A stretch of 64,000 bases of DNA from Emcibacteraceae bacterium (GTDB lineage: Bacteria > Pseudomonadota > Alphaproteobacteria > Sphingomonadales > Emcibacteraceae): contig JAJFIR010000053.1 in assembly GCA_021774795.1 (NCBI GenBank), positions 124,001 through 188,000 of the forward strand. The letters run 5' to 3'. A program made the position numbers and the translations under genes. Below are positions 27,396 through 36,581 of the stretch, piece by piece (the stretch's first letter is position 1; every line of letters starts with the position of its first letter). The notes under the pieces were generated by a model that searched no databases, was not told the DNA's origin, and saw only the letters and a program-made list of their open reading frames with translations.

Positions 27396-28304
27396 TTAAT
27401 TATTTTCCACAGATTGCCTTTTGTGTTGCCTGCTTTTTTGTGCTTCACGATATGCGATGAAAAGTGTTGATATACAAATAATGGAACCACCTGTAATGGT
27501 CCAGATATCAGGAAGTTCAGTAAAAATAAAATAGCCGGCTATTGCAGCAAAAATAATTCGAAAATATTCGAATGGTGTAACGACCGTTACTTCAGCATAT
27601 TTATAGGCACAAATCATACAATATTGAGCACAAAATGTTGTGATTCCTAACGAGCATATAAGTGATAATTCATGAAGTGTAGGCGTGATCCAAAAGTAGA
27701 TGGCAGGCACAACGCACATTAATACCGTCATAATATTTGCGTATAACACCATAGTCGTTGGATGATGATCCACGATCAATTTTTTTGAGAAGATTGCTAA
27801 AACGGCCATTACGAATGCTGCACCTAAAACGGCAAGATGAGCTAAGTTCATTTCTTGACTCGGGAGACTGTTCCATGGTTGAAGTACGATTAAAATGCCT
27901 ATAAATCCCAATATCGTAGCAGATGTTCTTTTTAATCGAATTTTCTCTCCAAGAAAAATAGCGGCTAAAATAATCAGGAATAGTGGTTTGGAAAATTGTA
28001 ATGCTGTCACTTGCACTAAAGGTAAGTTTGATATTGCATAAAAGTTACCTAACACGACCAAACCGGTTGTAATAGAACGAAATGTGAGCATGGTTGGTCT
28101 GGGACTGTTAAAAAGAATTTTACCCATTTTATAATTAAAAACTAAAGTTATCATTGCGGTGATGCCACATCTAATCATAACTACTTCAAATGTGTTAATA
28201 CCTTTTCCCAGAGTTTTAATAAGCATGGCACTGACGGTGATTATTAAGCAGGTTGCAAGCATGTAAGAAATGCCTTTCAAGCTACTTTTTTTAATTTCAA
28301 TCAT
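27396..28304 (-). CDS. EamA/DMT-family transporter (copy A of tandem pair)
   Basis: A membrane protein of about 302 aa with ten hydrophobic segments. I use the ATG giving MIEIKKSSLKGISYM, because it overlaps the upstream gene's stop codon and would be translationally coupled. Upstream in-frame codons (to 28355) belong to the neighbour's coding region. The family pattern is clear in GNFYAISNLPLVQVTALQFSKPLF and EYFRIIFAAIAGYFIFTELPD. The substrate is unknown. Confidence 0.88.
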   Translation of the reverse strand: MIEIKKSSLKGISYMLATCLIITVSAMLIKTLGKGINTFEVVMIRCGITAMITLVFNYKMGKILFNSPRPTMLTFRSITTGLVVLGNFYAISNLPLVQVTALQFSKPLFLIILAAIFLGEKIRLKRTSATILGFIGILIVLQPWNSLPSQEMNLAHLAVLGAAFVMAVLAIFSKKLIVDHHPTTMVLYANIMTVLMCVVPAIYFWITPTLHELSLICSLGITTFCAQYCMICAYKYAEVTVVTPFEYFRIIFAAIAGYFIFTELPDIWTITGGSIICISTLFIAYREAQKSRQHKRQSVENN

Positions 28305-29187
28305 ACGGAGTAACTTTTCTAAGTTTAGCCTCCCTATGCGCCGCGTATACTGCACTGGTGAGAATTATTGACGCACCAATAAACGTATATATATCAGGCG
28401 TTTCATCGAAGAACATATAGCCGATCGCTGCTGAAAAGATTAATCTTATAAAATCAATCGGCATGAGTGCAGTAGTCTCTGATCGACTAAAAGCCTTTGA
28501 TATCGAGAATTGTGCTACTGCGGCACAAAAGCCAATTAAAATAAGTATTATCCATTGTTCCTGCGTCGGCCAGCTCCACCTAAAAAGGGCAAAGACAAAG
28601 GAAAAGGGTAATGTAATGATTAGCGAATATATCGCGACGACATTGGGCTTGTCTGTCTGACTAAGTGAGCGAATGCAGATAATAGCGATGGCTACGCTCA
28701 ACGCGGAAACTAATGCCGCGGCAACACCGCTTGAAAATGGAATTGCACCAGGACGTAGCAATATGAGCATGCCAATGAAACCAACTATGATCGACATAAT
28801 TCTGGGTATGTGGATTCTTTCTTTTAATATGAGAACTGCCATTATTGTCGATAAAATAGGTGCCGCAAAACTATAAGATACTGCGCTGGCCAGAGGGATC
28901 ATTGTAACAGCGTAGAAGCCGGTAATTACAGTCGTACCAGAAGCAAGTCCTCTTACAAAATGAAGTGGAAATCTTTTGGTTTTGAGGCCAGATAGCCCTA
29001 CCTTATGTAGAGTTGGTATCAAGAAAAATAGAGCAATAACCGTTCTTATAAAAGCTGTCATAAAAGGATGAACGTCAACGACGGAAAGATAACGGATAAG
29101 CCCGCCCATCGCAGAGAAAAGAACACAACTTAAAAGCATAAATAGTGGACCGATCAGGGTTTCCGCTTGTTGTTCATTGCTGGGCAA
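28297..29187 (-). CDS. EamA/DMT-family transporter (copy B of tandem pair)
   Basis: A 296-aa ten-helix transporter homologous to the next gene, with shared elements GFYAVTMIPLASAVSYSFAAPI and DFIRLIFSAAIGYMFFDETPD. These S-adenosylmethionine-transporter-like (RarD/SAM) patterns occur in many alphaproteobacteria. The coding region ends in ATGATTGA shared with the start of copy A. A tandem pair might work together or have diverged substrates; the sequence does not decide. Confidence 0.9.
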   Translation of the reverse strand: MPSNEQQAETLIGPLFMLLSCVLFSAMGGLIRYLSVVDVHPFMTAFIRTVIALFFLIPTLHKVGLSGLKTKRFPLHFVRGLASGTTVITGFYAVTMIPLASAVSYSFAAPILSTIMAVLILKERIHIPRIMSIIVGFIGMLILLRPGAIPFSSGVAAALVSALSVAIAIICIRSLSQTDKPNVVAIYSLIITLPFSFVFALFRWSWPTQEQWIILILIGFCAAVAQFSISKAFSRSETTALMPIDFIRLIFSAAIGYMFFDETPDIYTFIGASIILTSAVYAAHREAKLRKVTPYD

Positions 29188-29211
29188 TGCTTGATCCTTT
29201 TGCGGTCTATT

Positions 29212-30204
29212 TTAGCGTATTTCTATGTCTAGCCACTCTTCAATTTCTTCAGGAATTTCGGGATTAAACAAATATTTTCTTTCCATCATCATAAAGGCGA
29301 AATTATCGGCAATTATTTCTTCCGGATGAATGTCAAATTTGGTGTTGTGACCCACCTTTTCATAGTAATCCGGCACATCTTCATGTTTATAAATATTTGC
29401 CGCTCCATCAGTTTTGATAACAGGTTTACAAATACCATCGTCAACCGTCACTTCAATCAGGTCGCCTGATATATGACCGTCAAACCCATGCTCAACACTG
29501 GAATTAAAGCCATCATATGTTGTATGAAGATAGTTCATCACATATGTGTCCCTGTCGTCAATTTCTACGGGAAGGAAGAATTCTGTAAACGGCGCTTCCG
29601 GATTTCTGATGGTATATTTATCAATTTCTTCCGTCGGCTGAAAATAACAGGGTCTGAACCCGATTATGTTGTATAGGCTGGCACGCTTTATCCGATGGTT
29701 CCGAGAAAGTATGTGAAAGATTTGGTGAAAAAAAAGCTTTGTTGAAATCGATGTCCGTCGAGCTGGCGAAACAAAAGCATTGCCCCTTGTATGCGGTATG
29801 CCACTTTCAACGGCATCTGTGACTTTAATAAAGTATATCGTATCAGGCAGTAAATGCTCTATTTTCTCTAATTTTTTCTTATTTTTCACCAAAAGAGCTT
29901 TCATCAGCTCTCTTTCCGCTTCCGGCCATTCAATTACATTTGCCGCATAGTGGGCTTTTAAATCTTCAATCGTTTTATCTGCCGTCGCTGATCCGATTTG
30001 AAGTGCGATTTCGATCGCCTTCATATTCGTCAGATATTCATCATCAGCCGTTAAAATTTGAATTGCAGTCGGAATATCGGCAAATTTATATTCCGTCGCC
30101 ATCGTAGAATTTAGAGTGCTGGAAATCATCCCCAACACAATAAGAACAAAAGATTTTACATTTAACATCAAAGATTCACGTCTCTTTTTTACTTTTTTAA
30201 ACAT
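29212..30204 (-). CDS. Secreted zincin-like protein with a degenerate HQxxH motif
   Basis: A 330-aa protein with a signal peptide (hydrophobic stretch about residues 18-34). Near residue 160 it has FFHQIFHILSRNH, positioned like an HExxH metalloprotease helix, with a second element DIHPEEIIADNFAFMMM near 292-306 that resembles the downstream glutamate-bearing helix of gluzincin-like proteases. The catalytic Glu is replaced by Gln, so it may bind metal without proteolysis. MLNVKSF (30168) is an alternative start. I do not recognise the exact family. Confidence 0.72.
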   Translation of the reverse strand: MFKKVKKRRESLMLNVKSFVLIVLGMISSTLNSTMATEYKFADIPTAIQILTADDEYLTNMKAIEIALQIGSATADKTIEDLKAHYAANVIEWPEAERELMKALLVKNKKKLEKIEHLLPDTIYFIKVTDAVESGIPHTRGNAFVSPARRTSISTKLFFHQIFHILSRNHRIKRASLYNIIGFRPCYFQPTEEIDKYTIRNPEAPFTEFFLPVEIDDRDTYVMNYLHTTYDGFNSSVEHGFDGHISGDLIEVTVDDGICKPVIKTDGAANIYKHEDVPDYYEKVGHNTKFDIHPEEIIADNFAFMMMERKYLFNPEIPEEIEEWLDIEIR

Positions 30205-30248
30205 CCAAAAATTTACTTTTGCGTACTTTATAACATTTTAGTTCATTA

Positions 30249-30899
30249 TTATAGTAATTGTTTGTCTATCTTAAAATTGGCTTCTGTCCGTTCTTGTACG
30301 TCGCTAATTGAAATATTCGGCGCAAGTTCTATTAAAGTGGCACCATCATCCGTAATTAAAAAGACCCCTACATCAGAAATTATCATATCTACGACGTTGA
30401 CACCTGTCAGCGGCAAGGTACATTCTTTAATAAACTTGGCACTACCGTCACGCGCATTATGATCCATGATCACTACAACTTTCTTAACACCTGCTACAAG
30501 ATCCATAGCACCGCCCATACCTTTAACCATTTTTCCGGGGATCATCCAATTGGCTAAATCGCCCTTTTCGGATACTTGCATCGCCCCCAGGATACTGAGG
30601 TCTATATGCCCGCCTCGAATCATGGCGAAGCTATCAGCGGATGAAAAGTAACTTGTGCGGTTTAATTCGGTTATGGTTTGTTTGCCAGCATTAATTAAAT
30701 CGGGATCAGCTTCGCCTTCATATGGAAAAGGTCCCATTCCCAGCATCCCATTTTCGCTTTGCAATGTGACATCAACGCCGTCGGGAATAAAATTGGCGAC
30801 TAATGTAGGTATGCCGATACCTAAATTTACATAGTAACCGTTTCTAAGTTCTTGTGCGGCACGGCGCGCCATATCTTCTCTAGTCCATGCCATCTTCAA
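30249..30899 (-). CDS. scoB: 3-oxoacid CoA-transferase subunit B
   Basis: The 216-aa beta subunit has YVNLGIGIPTLVANFIP at the start and the catalytic glutamate in LQSENGMLGMGPFP. GGHIDLSILGAMQVSEKGDLANWMIPG is a family signature. With ScoA it moves CoA from succinyl-CoA to acetoacetate, feeding ketone bodies or polyhydroxyalkanoate products into central metabolism. The start overlaps the scoA stop by four bases (ATGA). Confidence 0.94.
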   Translation of the reverse strand: MKMAWTREDMARRAAQELRNGYYVNLGIGIPTLVANFIPDGVDVTLQSENGMLGMGPFPYEGEADPDLINAGKQTITELNRTSYFSSADSFAMIRGGHIDLSILGAMQVSEKGDLANWMIPGKMVKGMGGAMDLVAGVKKVVVIMDHNARDGSAKFIKECTLPLTGVNVVDMIISDVGVFLITDDGATLIELAPNISISDVQERTEANFKIDKQLL

Positions 30900-31609
30900 T
30901 TTCCTTCGCTATTTTTTTGACGTGTCGTAAGTTGTTCAATACGTTTTTCCAAACCTTTGGAAACAATAATGCGTTGAATAAAAATACCCGGTGTATGGAT
31001 TTGATCAGGGTCAAGTTCACCTTTTTCCACAAGCTCTTCTACTTCGGCAACGGTGATCTTCCCCGCTGTCGCCATCATCGGGTTGAAGTTACGCCCGGTT
31101 TTTCTGAAAATCAGATTGCCTTCTGTATCGGCTTTCCACGCTTTTACCAGAGATACATCTGCCTTTAATCCCGTTTCCATAATATGGACTTCGCTATCAA
31201 ATTCCTTATGCTCTTTTCCCTCAGCCACCAGGGTTCCAACCCCTGTCTTGGTATAAAAACCAGGAATGCCAGCCCCGCCGGCGCGAATTCTTTCGGCCAG
31301 CGTCCCTTGTGGGTTAAATTCGAGCTCTAATTCCTCAGCAAGATACTGTCTTTCAAACTCTTTATTTTCTCCAACATATGAAGAAACCATCTTTTTTATC
31401 TGCCTTGTCTGTAAAAGCAACCCTAAGCCAAAATCATCGACGCCTGCATTGTTGCTAATGGCAGTGATGTTTGTTGTGCCACTATCACGTAAGGCAACAA
31501 TAAGGTTTTCCGGAATGCCGCAAAGGCCAAACCCACCAGCCATTATAGTCATTCCGTTAAATAAAATACCGTTTAGGGACGCAACAGCGTCGTTATAAAC
31601 TTTGTTCAT
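30896..31609 (-). CDS. scoA: 3-oxoacid CoA-transferase subunit A
   Basis: A subunit of about 237 aa beginning MNKVYNDAVASLNGILFNG. Family signatures are GFGLCGIPENLI, ISNNAGVDDFGLGLLL and GGAGIPGFYTKTGVGT. An in-frame ATG five codons upstream (31624) is possible, but the start used has GAGAG at a good distance. It is coupled with scoB by a four-base overlap. No separate regulator is adjacent. Confidence 0.93.
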   Translation of the reverse strand: MNKVYNDAVASLNGILFNGMTIMAGGFGLCGIPENLIVALRDSGTTNITAISNNAGVDDFGLGLLLQTRQIKKMVSSYVGENKEFERQYLAEELELEFNPQGTLAERIRAGGAGIPGFYTKTGVGTLVAEGKEHKEFDSEVHIMETGLKADVSLVKAWKADTEGNLIFRKTGRNFNPMMATAGKITVAEVEELVEKGELDPDQIHTPGIFIQRIIVSKGLEKRIEQLTTRQKNSEGN

Positions 31610-31841
31610 TTTTGAGGCTCTCATAAATTAGTTTCATACGTAACAATATTTGGTGATACAGTAAATAATTGCTATTAGCTATCATAATCGGGAAAACTCT
31701 TAAAATATAAGATAATTTTTAATAATTTGCATTTGCGCATATTGACAAATGTTATAATATAATCAAAATTCTGACAAATTTGAATTTTAACGTTATCCTA
31801 ATATCGGTATAGTAATCTAGATTTTTATATGAGGAATATTG

Positions 31842-32360
31842 ATGAATAAGATTATGACATGGCTCTCAATCGCCATATCATTTGTATTACTGACAACAAA
31901 TGTGTCTGTAGCAGATAGTAGACAATTGCTAAGTAGTTTTCGTGATTGGGATGCATTTGTCCTTAAGACCGATGCGGGAGAGACGGTTTGCTATATGATT
32001 TCTGTGCCAAAATCAAAATCACCGAGCACGTTAAGGCATGGTAATCCGTTTATTACAATCACCCATAAACCCGCCAGAGCAATTAGAAATGAGCTTAATT
32101 TTATCGCCGGATATGATTTTCAGAATGGCTCAACTGTGGCTGTTGTGATAGATAGGCAGAAAAAAGACGACTTATTTACAGAAGCAGACGGTGCCTGGGC
32201 CTATAATTCAAACCAGGACGATGCTATGGTAGCGGCGATGAAACGCGGTGACAGTTTGTCAATTAACGCCAGAAGTGGGCGAGGTAACGCGACGAGCTAC
32301 AGATTTTCTCTTTCAGGATTTACAGCAGCACACAATGCCATTACAAATGCCTGCCGTTAA
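31842..32360 (+). CDS. Invasion-associated locus B (IalB)-family periplasmic protein
   Basis: A 172-aa protein with a signal peptide (ending VSVADS). The IalB-like fold is shown by FRDWDAFVLKTDAGETVCYMISVPKSKSP, an N-terminal strand with the first Cys, and KRGDSLSINARSGRGNATSYRFSLSGFTAAHNAITNAC, whose last Cys likely forms the disulfide. The family is widespread in alphaproteobacteria, named after Bartonella IalB, and most members have no proven role in invasion. GAGGA lies before the ATG at 31842. Confidence 0.85.
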   Translation: MNKIMTWLSIAISFVLLTTNVSVADSRQLLSSFRDWDAFVLKTDAGETVCYMISVPKSKSPSTLRHGNPFITITHKPARAIRNELNFIAGYDFQNGSTVAVVIDRQKKDDLFTEADGAWAYNSNQDDAMVAAMKRGDSLSINARSGRGNATSYRFSLSGFTAAHNAITNACR

Positions 32361-32365
32361 TTGAT

Positions 32366-32385
32366 GATATAGTGTAGACTATATC
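32366..32385. repeat. Perfect inverted repeat between ialB-like gene and rlmN
   Basis: Arms GATATAGT and ACTATATC with spacer GTAG. There is no T-run, so it is a weak terminator or a processing or operator hairpin in the leader of rlmN. Confidence 0.5.
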
Positions 32386-32415
32386 TAACGCATGCACTTT
32401 AACTTGAGATAAATC

Positions 32416-33570
32416 ATGAAAACATTACCGTTGGGCGTTGAGCCAATAGTTGCTCCGCGCATTGACTTCGACGAAAGTAAAAGCCTAATTGGCCTTTCCC
32501 ATGATGAAGTATCGGCCAAGCTGAAAGAAATAGGCATACCTGAAAAACAATGCCGTATGCGTGCGCAGCAAATATGGCACTGGATTTATTTCAGAGGAGC
32601 AAAAAGCTTCGATGAGATGAGCAACATATCAAAAGATTTGCGAAAAAAATTAAGTGAAAATTTTGACGTTGGACGCCCTGAAATAATAGAGGCACTTATT
32701 TCTAATGACGGAACACGGAAATGGTTGATGAAATTTCCGGACGGGCAAGAAGTTGAAACCGTTTTTATTCCGGAATCTGATCGCGGAACTTTATGTATTT
32801 CTTCGCAGGTAGGGTGTACGTTAACATGTACTTTTTGTCATACCGGAACACAAAGACTGGTCAGAAATCTTACACCGGCAGAAATTGTTATGCAGTTGCT
32901 TGTTGCCCGCGACCATCTGAATGAATGGCCTAGCCCATCGGAAGGACGGCTTGTTTCAACAATTGTCTTAATGGGCATGGGCGAACCACTATATAATTTC
33001 GAAAATGTTAAAAAAGCTATGCATATTGTTATGGATGATAACGGTATAAATCTATCTCGCCGCCGTATTACATTATCCACTTCCGGGGTCGTTCCGGAAA
33101 TATATCGTTGCGGCGAAGAAATGGGCATTAATCTGGCGGTCTCACTTCACGCGGTGGATGATGTAACCAGAAGTCAAATTATGCCGATCAATAACAAATA
33201 CCCAATTGATGAATTGCTTACGGCTTGTAAGAATTACGCCGGTCTTAAAAATAGCCGAAAAATTACTTTTGAATATATCCTTCTTAAGGACATTAATGAC
33301 AGTGACGAAGATGCGTTGAAGCTCGTTAATCTTATCAAAGAATATAAAATACCGGCAAAAGTTAACTTAATTCCGTTTAATCCGTGGCCGGGTTCCAACT
33401 ATGAACGGCCCAGCAAGACGAGGGTCGTAAAATTTTCAAAACTTATATTTGATAGTGGAATTTCCGCGCCCATAAGAACTACACGCGGAGAAGATATTTT
33501 GGCTGCTTGCGGTCAATTAAAGTCCGAATCGTTAAAAGCTCGTAAAAGTGACGGTACATTTTTATCATAA
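32416..33570 (+). CDS. rlmN: 23S rRNA (A2503-C2)/tRNA (A37-C2) methyltransferase RlmN
   Basis: A 384-aa radical-SAM enzyme with the cluster motif [11 protein letters not shown] (CxxxCxxC), GMGEPLYN and the methyl-accepting and product-release cysteines near [12 protein letters not shown]. The N-terminal part ([22 protein letters not shown]) is the RlmN accessory domain. It methylates A2503 of 23S rRNA and A37 of some tRNAs. The coding strand continues with Rrf2 and the complex I subunit. Confidence 0.95.
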   Translation: MKTLPLGVEPIVAPRIDFDESKSLIGLSHDEVSAKLKEIGIPEKQCRMRAQQIWHWIYFRGAKSFDEMSNISKDLRKKLSENFDVGRPEIIEALISNDGTRKWLMKFPDGQEVETVFIPESDRGTLCISSQVGCTLTCTFCHTGTQRLVRNLTPAEIVMQLLVARDHLNEWPSPSEGRLVSTIVLMGMGEPLYNFENVKKAMHIVMDDNGINLSRRRITLSTSGVVPEIYRCGEEMGINLAVSLHAVDDVTRSQIMPINNKYPIDELLTACKNYAGLKNSRKITFEYILLKDINDSDEDALKLVNLIKEYKIPAKVNLIPFNPWPGSNYERPSKTRVVKFSKLIFDSGISAPIRTTRGEDILAACGQLKSESLKARKSDGTFLS

Positions 33571-33646
33571 CATATAACTTGAAGTTGGGTGCCGCTTCGT
33601 TTAGCGTACGCGTCATAATTTATTTTAATATCGTTTTGGATAATTT

Positions 33647-34078
33647 ATGAGATTAACGTCATTCACGGACTATTCTGTACGCGTGCTTATGTATGTTGCT
33701 AAGAAAGAAGGCGAACTCGCTTCGATCAGAGAGGTGTCCGAGGTCTATGATATTTCAATCAACCATTTAATGAAAGTTGTTCATCTATTGGGAAAAGGCG
33801 GATTTCTGCATACCATTCGTGGTAAAAATGGCGGATTTCGGTTAGGTAAAGAACCAAAAGACATCAACGTCGGTGAATTGGTACGCTATACGGAAGATGA
33901 TTTGAGTATCGTTGAATGTTTTAACAGCGATAAAGGCAGATGTGCACTGGTTGAAGAATGCAATTTCAGTGGGATAATGGGTGAAGCCTTAAATGCTTTT
34001 TTATCGGCCGTCGATAAATATACGTTGGCTGATCTAATCCAAGATAAAGAGCCGATGAATTTTATAGATCAACATTAA
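33647..34078 (+). CDS. Rrf2-family Fe-S regulator (NsrR-like)
   Basis: A 143-aa winged-helix protein starting MRLTSFTDYSVRVLMYVA. The recognition helix region ISINHLMKVVHLLGKGGFLHTIRGKNGGFRL is the Rrf2 signature. Three cysteines in VECFNSDKGRCALVEECNF are spaced as the NsrR/IscR cluster ligands. NsrR senses nitric oxide through its cluster and represses detoxification genes. No target operator was located, so NsrR identity rests on sequence similarity. Confidence 0.88.
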   Translation: MRLTSFTDYSVRVLMYVAKKEGELASIREVSEVYDISINHLMKVVHLLGKGGFLHTIRGKNGGFRLGKEPKDINVGELVRYTEDDLSIVECFNSDKGRCALVEECNFSGIMGEALNAFLSAVDKYTLADLIQDKEPMNFIDQH

Positions 34079-34159
34079 ATTTGTTTTAAGAATTTTCTTC
34101 TTTTCCTGTTCTTTTATGTGAGGTAAAAAGGGATATTAATTTCGTTCACTAAGGTAAAA

Positions 34160-34450
34160 ATGATGAAGGCTCGTATTTTCAAACCAACTAAAAATGCCAT
34201 GCAATCAGGTATGAAGAAGTGCAAAAAATGGGAATTTGAGTACGCACCGGAACAATCCAGAGAAATTGACCCCTTAATGGGATGGACGGCTTCTGCTGAT
34301 ATGGCTAGCCAGATACGATTATCCTTTGACACGAAGGAGGAAGCTGTGGCATATGCTGAGCGCAATAATATTGATTATGTTGTGCAAGAGCCACATGTTC
34401 GTAAAAAACGTCTCAGAAACTATGCGGATGTTTTTGCCTTTCGCCCCTAA
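34160..34450 (+). CDS. Complex I NDUFS4-like accessory subunit
   Basis: A 96-aa protein with KARIFKPTKNAMQSG, WEFEYAPEQSREIDPLMGW and LSFDTKEEAVAYAERN matching the ETC_C1_NDUFS4 family. This accessory subunit of NADH:ubiquinone oxidoreductase is found in mitochondria and alphaproteobacteria, so it supports the taxonomic call. An ATGATG start at 34160 is used. It lies 21 bp from tRNA-Arg, which carries the insertion. Confidence 0.93.
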   Translation: MMKARIFKPTKNAMQSGMKKCKKWEFEYAPEQSREIDPLMGWTASADMASQIRLSFDTKEEAVAYAERNNIDYVVQEPHVRKKRLRNYADVFAFRP

Positions 34451-36094
34451 TCAATCATAATTAAATTTTGTGCGCCCGTAGCTCAGTAGGATAGAGCACC
34501 GGATTTCTAATCCGTAGGTCACAGGTTCGAATCCTGTCGGGCGCGCCAAACCTCCTTTAGCACTGAAATTAGTACCTAACATCTTGAAAGGTAAGGTAAG
34601 AATTGGTGTTCTAAGTCCTAAATCTCTGCAATAGGCCAACCTGTCACCAAACATCAATCTTAGCACTAATCTCTTGTCCTCTATGTTGTCAGAAGCCCAT
34701 ATTTTCTGCGGGTTTGATAGAAACGTTAAGGCGGTTCTAAGTGTTTCTTCAAAACTCTTCACTGGTTGCGGTTTTTGCTCTGTTTTTTCAGTCACAATCA
34801 TCTTTTTCTTTTCCAGTTCTTCGATACGGTCTTCAATGCGCTGCATAACCCGAGGGTTACTGACATCAACAATTTTGTCGATTAATTGGCCGATTTGATT
34901 TTCTAAATCTTTTAATTGTTTCGTTGCACTGTCGGCTATGGAGGTTGCGCGTTTAAATTGGTGTTCCCAAATATCTTGTAACATTACTTTCGAAACTGTG
35001 ACTAGTTCACGGCTCGGTGTTACTTTTGCCAAAAGTTCTTCAAATTCCTTTTCAAGTTTGGCTCGGCGAACTGACTTGCCGTAACTTTCGCAACCTTTTT
35101 TGGGACAAAGATAATAAGGATGTTTTTTCCCTGATCTACTTTTTGACCAAGATGCGGTTAGGGGGGTGTTGCAACAGTGGCAAGTAATAAAACCACGCAG
35201 AGGAAAATCTGTGCTCAAATCTTTACGTGCCGGAGCGCGTTTAATGCCTTTAAGTCTTTCTTGAATTTTCTCAAAATCACGTAAACTAATTAATCTGTGT
35301 TCATCGTGATGCTGGCCTTTGCGAAGCGAAACGTCCCAAGGCTTATACTCTATGTATCCTGCATAGATTGGGCGAGCTAGTAATTCTTTAATGCGTTCGT
35401 AACGTACCGTATCGTTATGATCTTTTGGAAATTCAGGAAAAGTTTGCAGGAAACGGGCAACTTCTGCCTGAGTTTCAAATCTTCCCGATGCGTGACCTAG
35501 TAAAGCTTCCTGTACGATGCTGGCAAGCGGTTCATCTCTGACTATATGTGCGCCGCCTACTCCTTTTAACTTGATATGTTTGTACCCTACTGGCGGTTTA
35601 AACGGCCAGTGACCGTTAGACAGTCTGCCGTGCATTCGAGCAACGGTTTGTTCTTGGTTTTTCCTGCGCTGATATTCTGCTGTAGAAGCTTGCATGTTCT
35701 GAAAATGGCGACCGTCTGCATTATCATTAAAGACAATGTTGGGGCTTACTAATACACCCCCAGCTTCGGAAATAGCATCGCGTAGATTCCAGTAAACACG
35801 AATATCGCGAGCTAACCTACTGATGTCGTCAATGATTACAAGATAAGGTCCGGTTTTTCGGTTCTCTTTTAAAAACCGGAGAACATCATCAATTCCTTCC
35901 CGAGATTGTTTGCTACCGGTTATATCATCCGTAAATGTGCGAACAACCGTACTATTTAAATAGCGTGCATATTCGGAGCATTTAACATCCTGCGAATTAA
36001 GTCCATCCCCACGCGTAGTTTGTGATTTGTCACTGACGCGAAGATATTTGACTGAAGGTAGTCCGTGATAATCAGGTTGTTCAAACAGGTTCAT
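34451..36094 (-). CDS. Large serine recombinase (integrase) with host-derived C-terminus
   Basis: The 547-aa protein has a resolvase domain (residues 1-150; catalytic Ser21 in YLRVSDKSQ, and DDISRLARD), a recombinase domain (about 160-290), a zinc ribbon (Cys305, Cys307/308, Cys330, Cys335) and a coiled-coil (about 370-430). It should integrate and excise the element. The last ~31 residues (ARPTGFEPVTYGLEIRCS and on) are antisense tRNA-Arg, so they come from the host. In the excised circle the frame would instead end in VRLKGESLNSLFEELADWE and the rest of the 38-codon ORF, giving 553 aa. Its start overlaps the 115-aa gene upstream by four bases. Confidence 0.93.
   Translation of the reverse strand: MNLFEQPDYHGLPSVKYLRVSDKSQTTRGDGLNSQDVKCSEYARYLNSTVVRTFTDDITGSKQSREGIDDVLRFLKENRKTGPYLVIIDDISRLARDIRVYWNLRDAISEAGGVLVSPNIVFNDNADGRHFQNMQASTAEYQRRKNQEQTVARMHGRLSNGHWPFKPPVGYKHIKLKGVGGAHIVRDEPLASIVQEALLGHASGRFETQAEVARFLQTFPEFPKDHNDTVRYERIKELLARPIYAGYIEYKPWDVSLRKGQHHDEHRLISLRDFEKIQERLKGIKRAPARKDLSTDFPLRGFITCHCCNTPLTASWSKSRSGKKHPYYLCPKKGCESYGKSVRRAKLEKEFEELLAKVTPSRELVTVSKVMLQDIWEHQFKRATSIADSATKQLKDLENQIGQLIDKIVDVSNPRVMQRIEDRIEELEKKKMIVTEKTEQKPQPVKSFEETLRTALTFLSNPQKIWASDNIEDKRLVLRLMFGDRLAYCRDLGLRTPILTLPFKMLGTNFSAKGGLARPTGFEPVTYGLEIRCSILLSYGRTKFNYD
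34472..34548 (+). tRNA. tRNA-Arg (TCT anticodon), integration target
   Basis: A complete 77-nt cloverleaf. The acceptor stem GCGCCCG pairs with CGGGCGC, the discriminator is G, and CCA is encoded. The anticodon stem CCGGA/TCCGT carries loop TTTCTAA, anticodon TCT, and the T arm is ACAGG/CCTGT with loop TTCGAAT. Its last nine bases form the left attachment site of the mobile element. The opposite strand is the 3' end of the recombinase reading frame. Confidence 0.96.
34540..34548. other. Putative attL core at the tRNA-Arg 3' end
   Basis: GGCGCGCCA closes tRNA-Arg and is repeated with one mismatch at 55695-55703 (GGCGCACCA), on the far side of the mob genes. Both ends show the recombinase-side motif CTAAAGGAGG or CTAAAGGGAG next to the core on the minus strand. 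Joining the ends here keeps the recombinase frame open, which supports this core over any other site. Serine recombinases use short, imperfect cores, so the single mismatch is acceptable. Confidence 0.65.
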
Positions 36095-36438
36095 GCAAAT
36101 GCTCCTTTCGCATTTTTATCAAATTTTCCGGCGAGGTTGTTATCCTTTGATTCTACCATATGATCGGCTGTAAAGTTACAGATCGCATCGCTTTCAGACC
36201 TTTGTCCACAAGCTAATTGAGTGGAGCCGCACCGCCATGCAAGGTCGGAGAATTGCAATTGAATACTAAACAAAATTTCAATCAGTGCTATTACATCAGG
36301 GTCATTTGGATCAGCATCTTTGAGTAATTTGGCATATTTCTCAAAGTCGATAATCATCGGCATTAAATCGTAGTTACCTTCACACTTTCCAATCCGTTCC
36401 GTTTCTTTTTTATAATTTGGTATTTTAGTATTATTCAT
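36091..36438 (-). CDS. Unknown 115-aa element protein upstream of recombinase
   Basis: A small protein starting MNNTKIPNYKKETERIG. The middle is helical and acidic, and CGSTQLACGQRSESDAIC carries three closely spaced cysteines that might bind metal. Its stop overlaps the recombinase start (ATGA), so it may be an integration accessory or directionality factor, which is inference. I recognise no family. Confidence 0.7.
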   Translation of the reverse strand: MNNTKIPNYKKETERIGKCEGNYDLMPMIIDFEKYAKLLKDADPNDPDVIALIEILFSIQLQFSDLAWRCGSTQLACGQRSESDAICNFTADHMVESKDNNLAGKFDKNAKGAFA

Positions 36439-36536
36439 AATAACTGCCTTTTTAGTCAGAATTTCACCATATATTTTCCTCTTCTATAAATAGAACATAT
36501 AGTGAACATTAATCGTAATTTTAGAAACAAGCAAGA

Positions 36537-36572
36537 CCCTCAAAGCAATTTATTTGAAGATTGCTCTGAGGG
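36537..36572 (-). terminator. Hairpin after the 95-aa gene, terminator-like
   Basis: Arms CCCTCA-a-AGCAAT and ATTGCT-c-TGAGGG with one mismatch and a 10-nt loop, placed 10 bp after the stop of the 95-aa gene. A weak U-rich tail follows on the minus strand. It would cut the T4CP operon from the 115-aa and recombinase genes, at least in part. Confidence 0.6.
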
Positions 36573-36581
36573 ATTACCTGC

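Noticed and set aside
34451-34548. The peptide ARPTGFEPVTYGLEIRCS at the recombinase end as a protein domain
   Set aside because: It is the antisense translation of tRNA-Arg, a common annotation artefact, and is not a domain.
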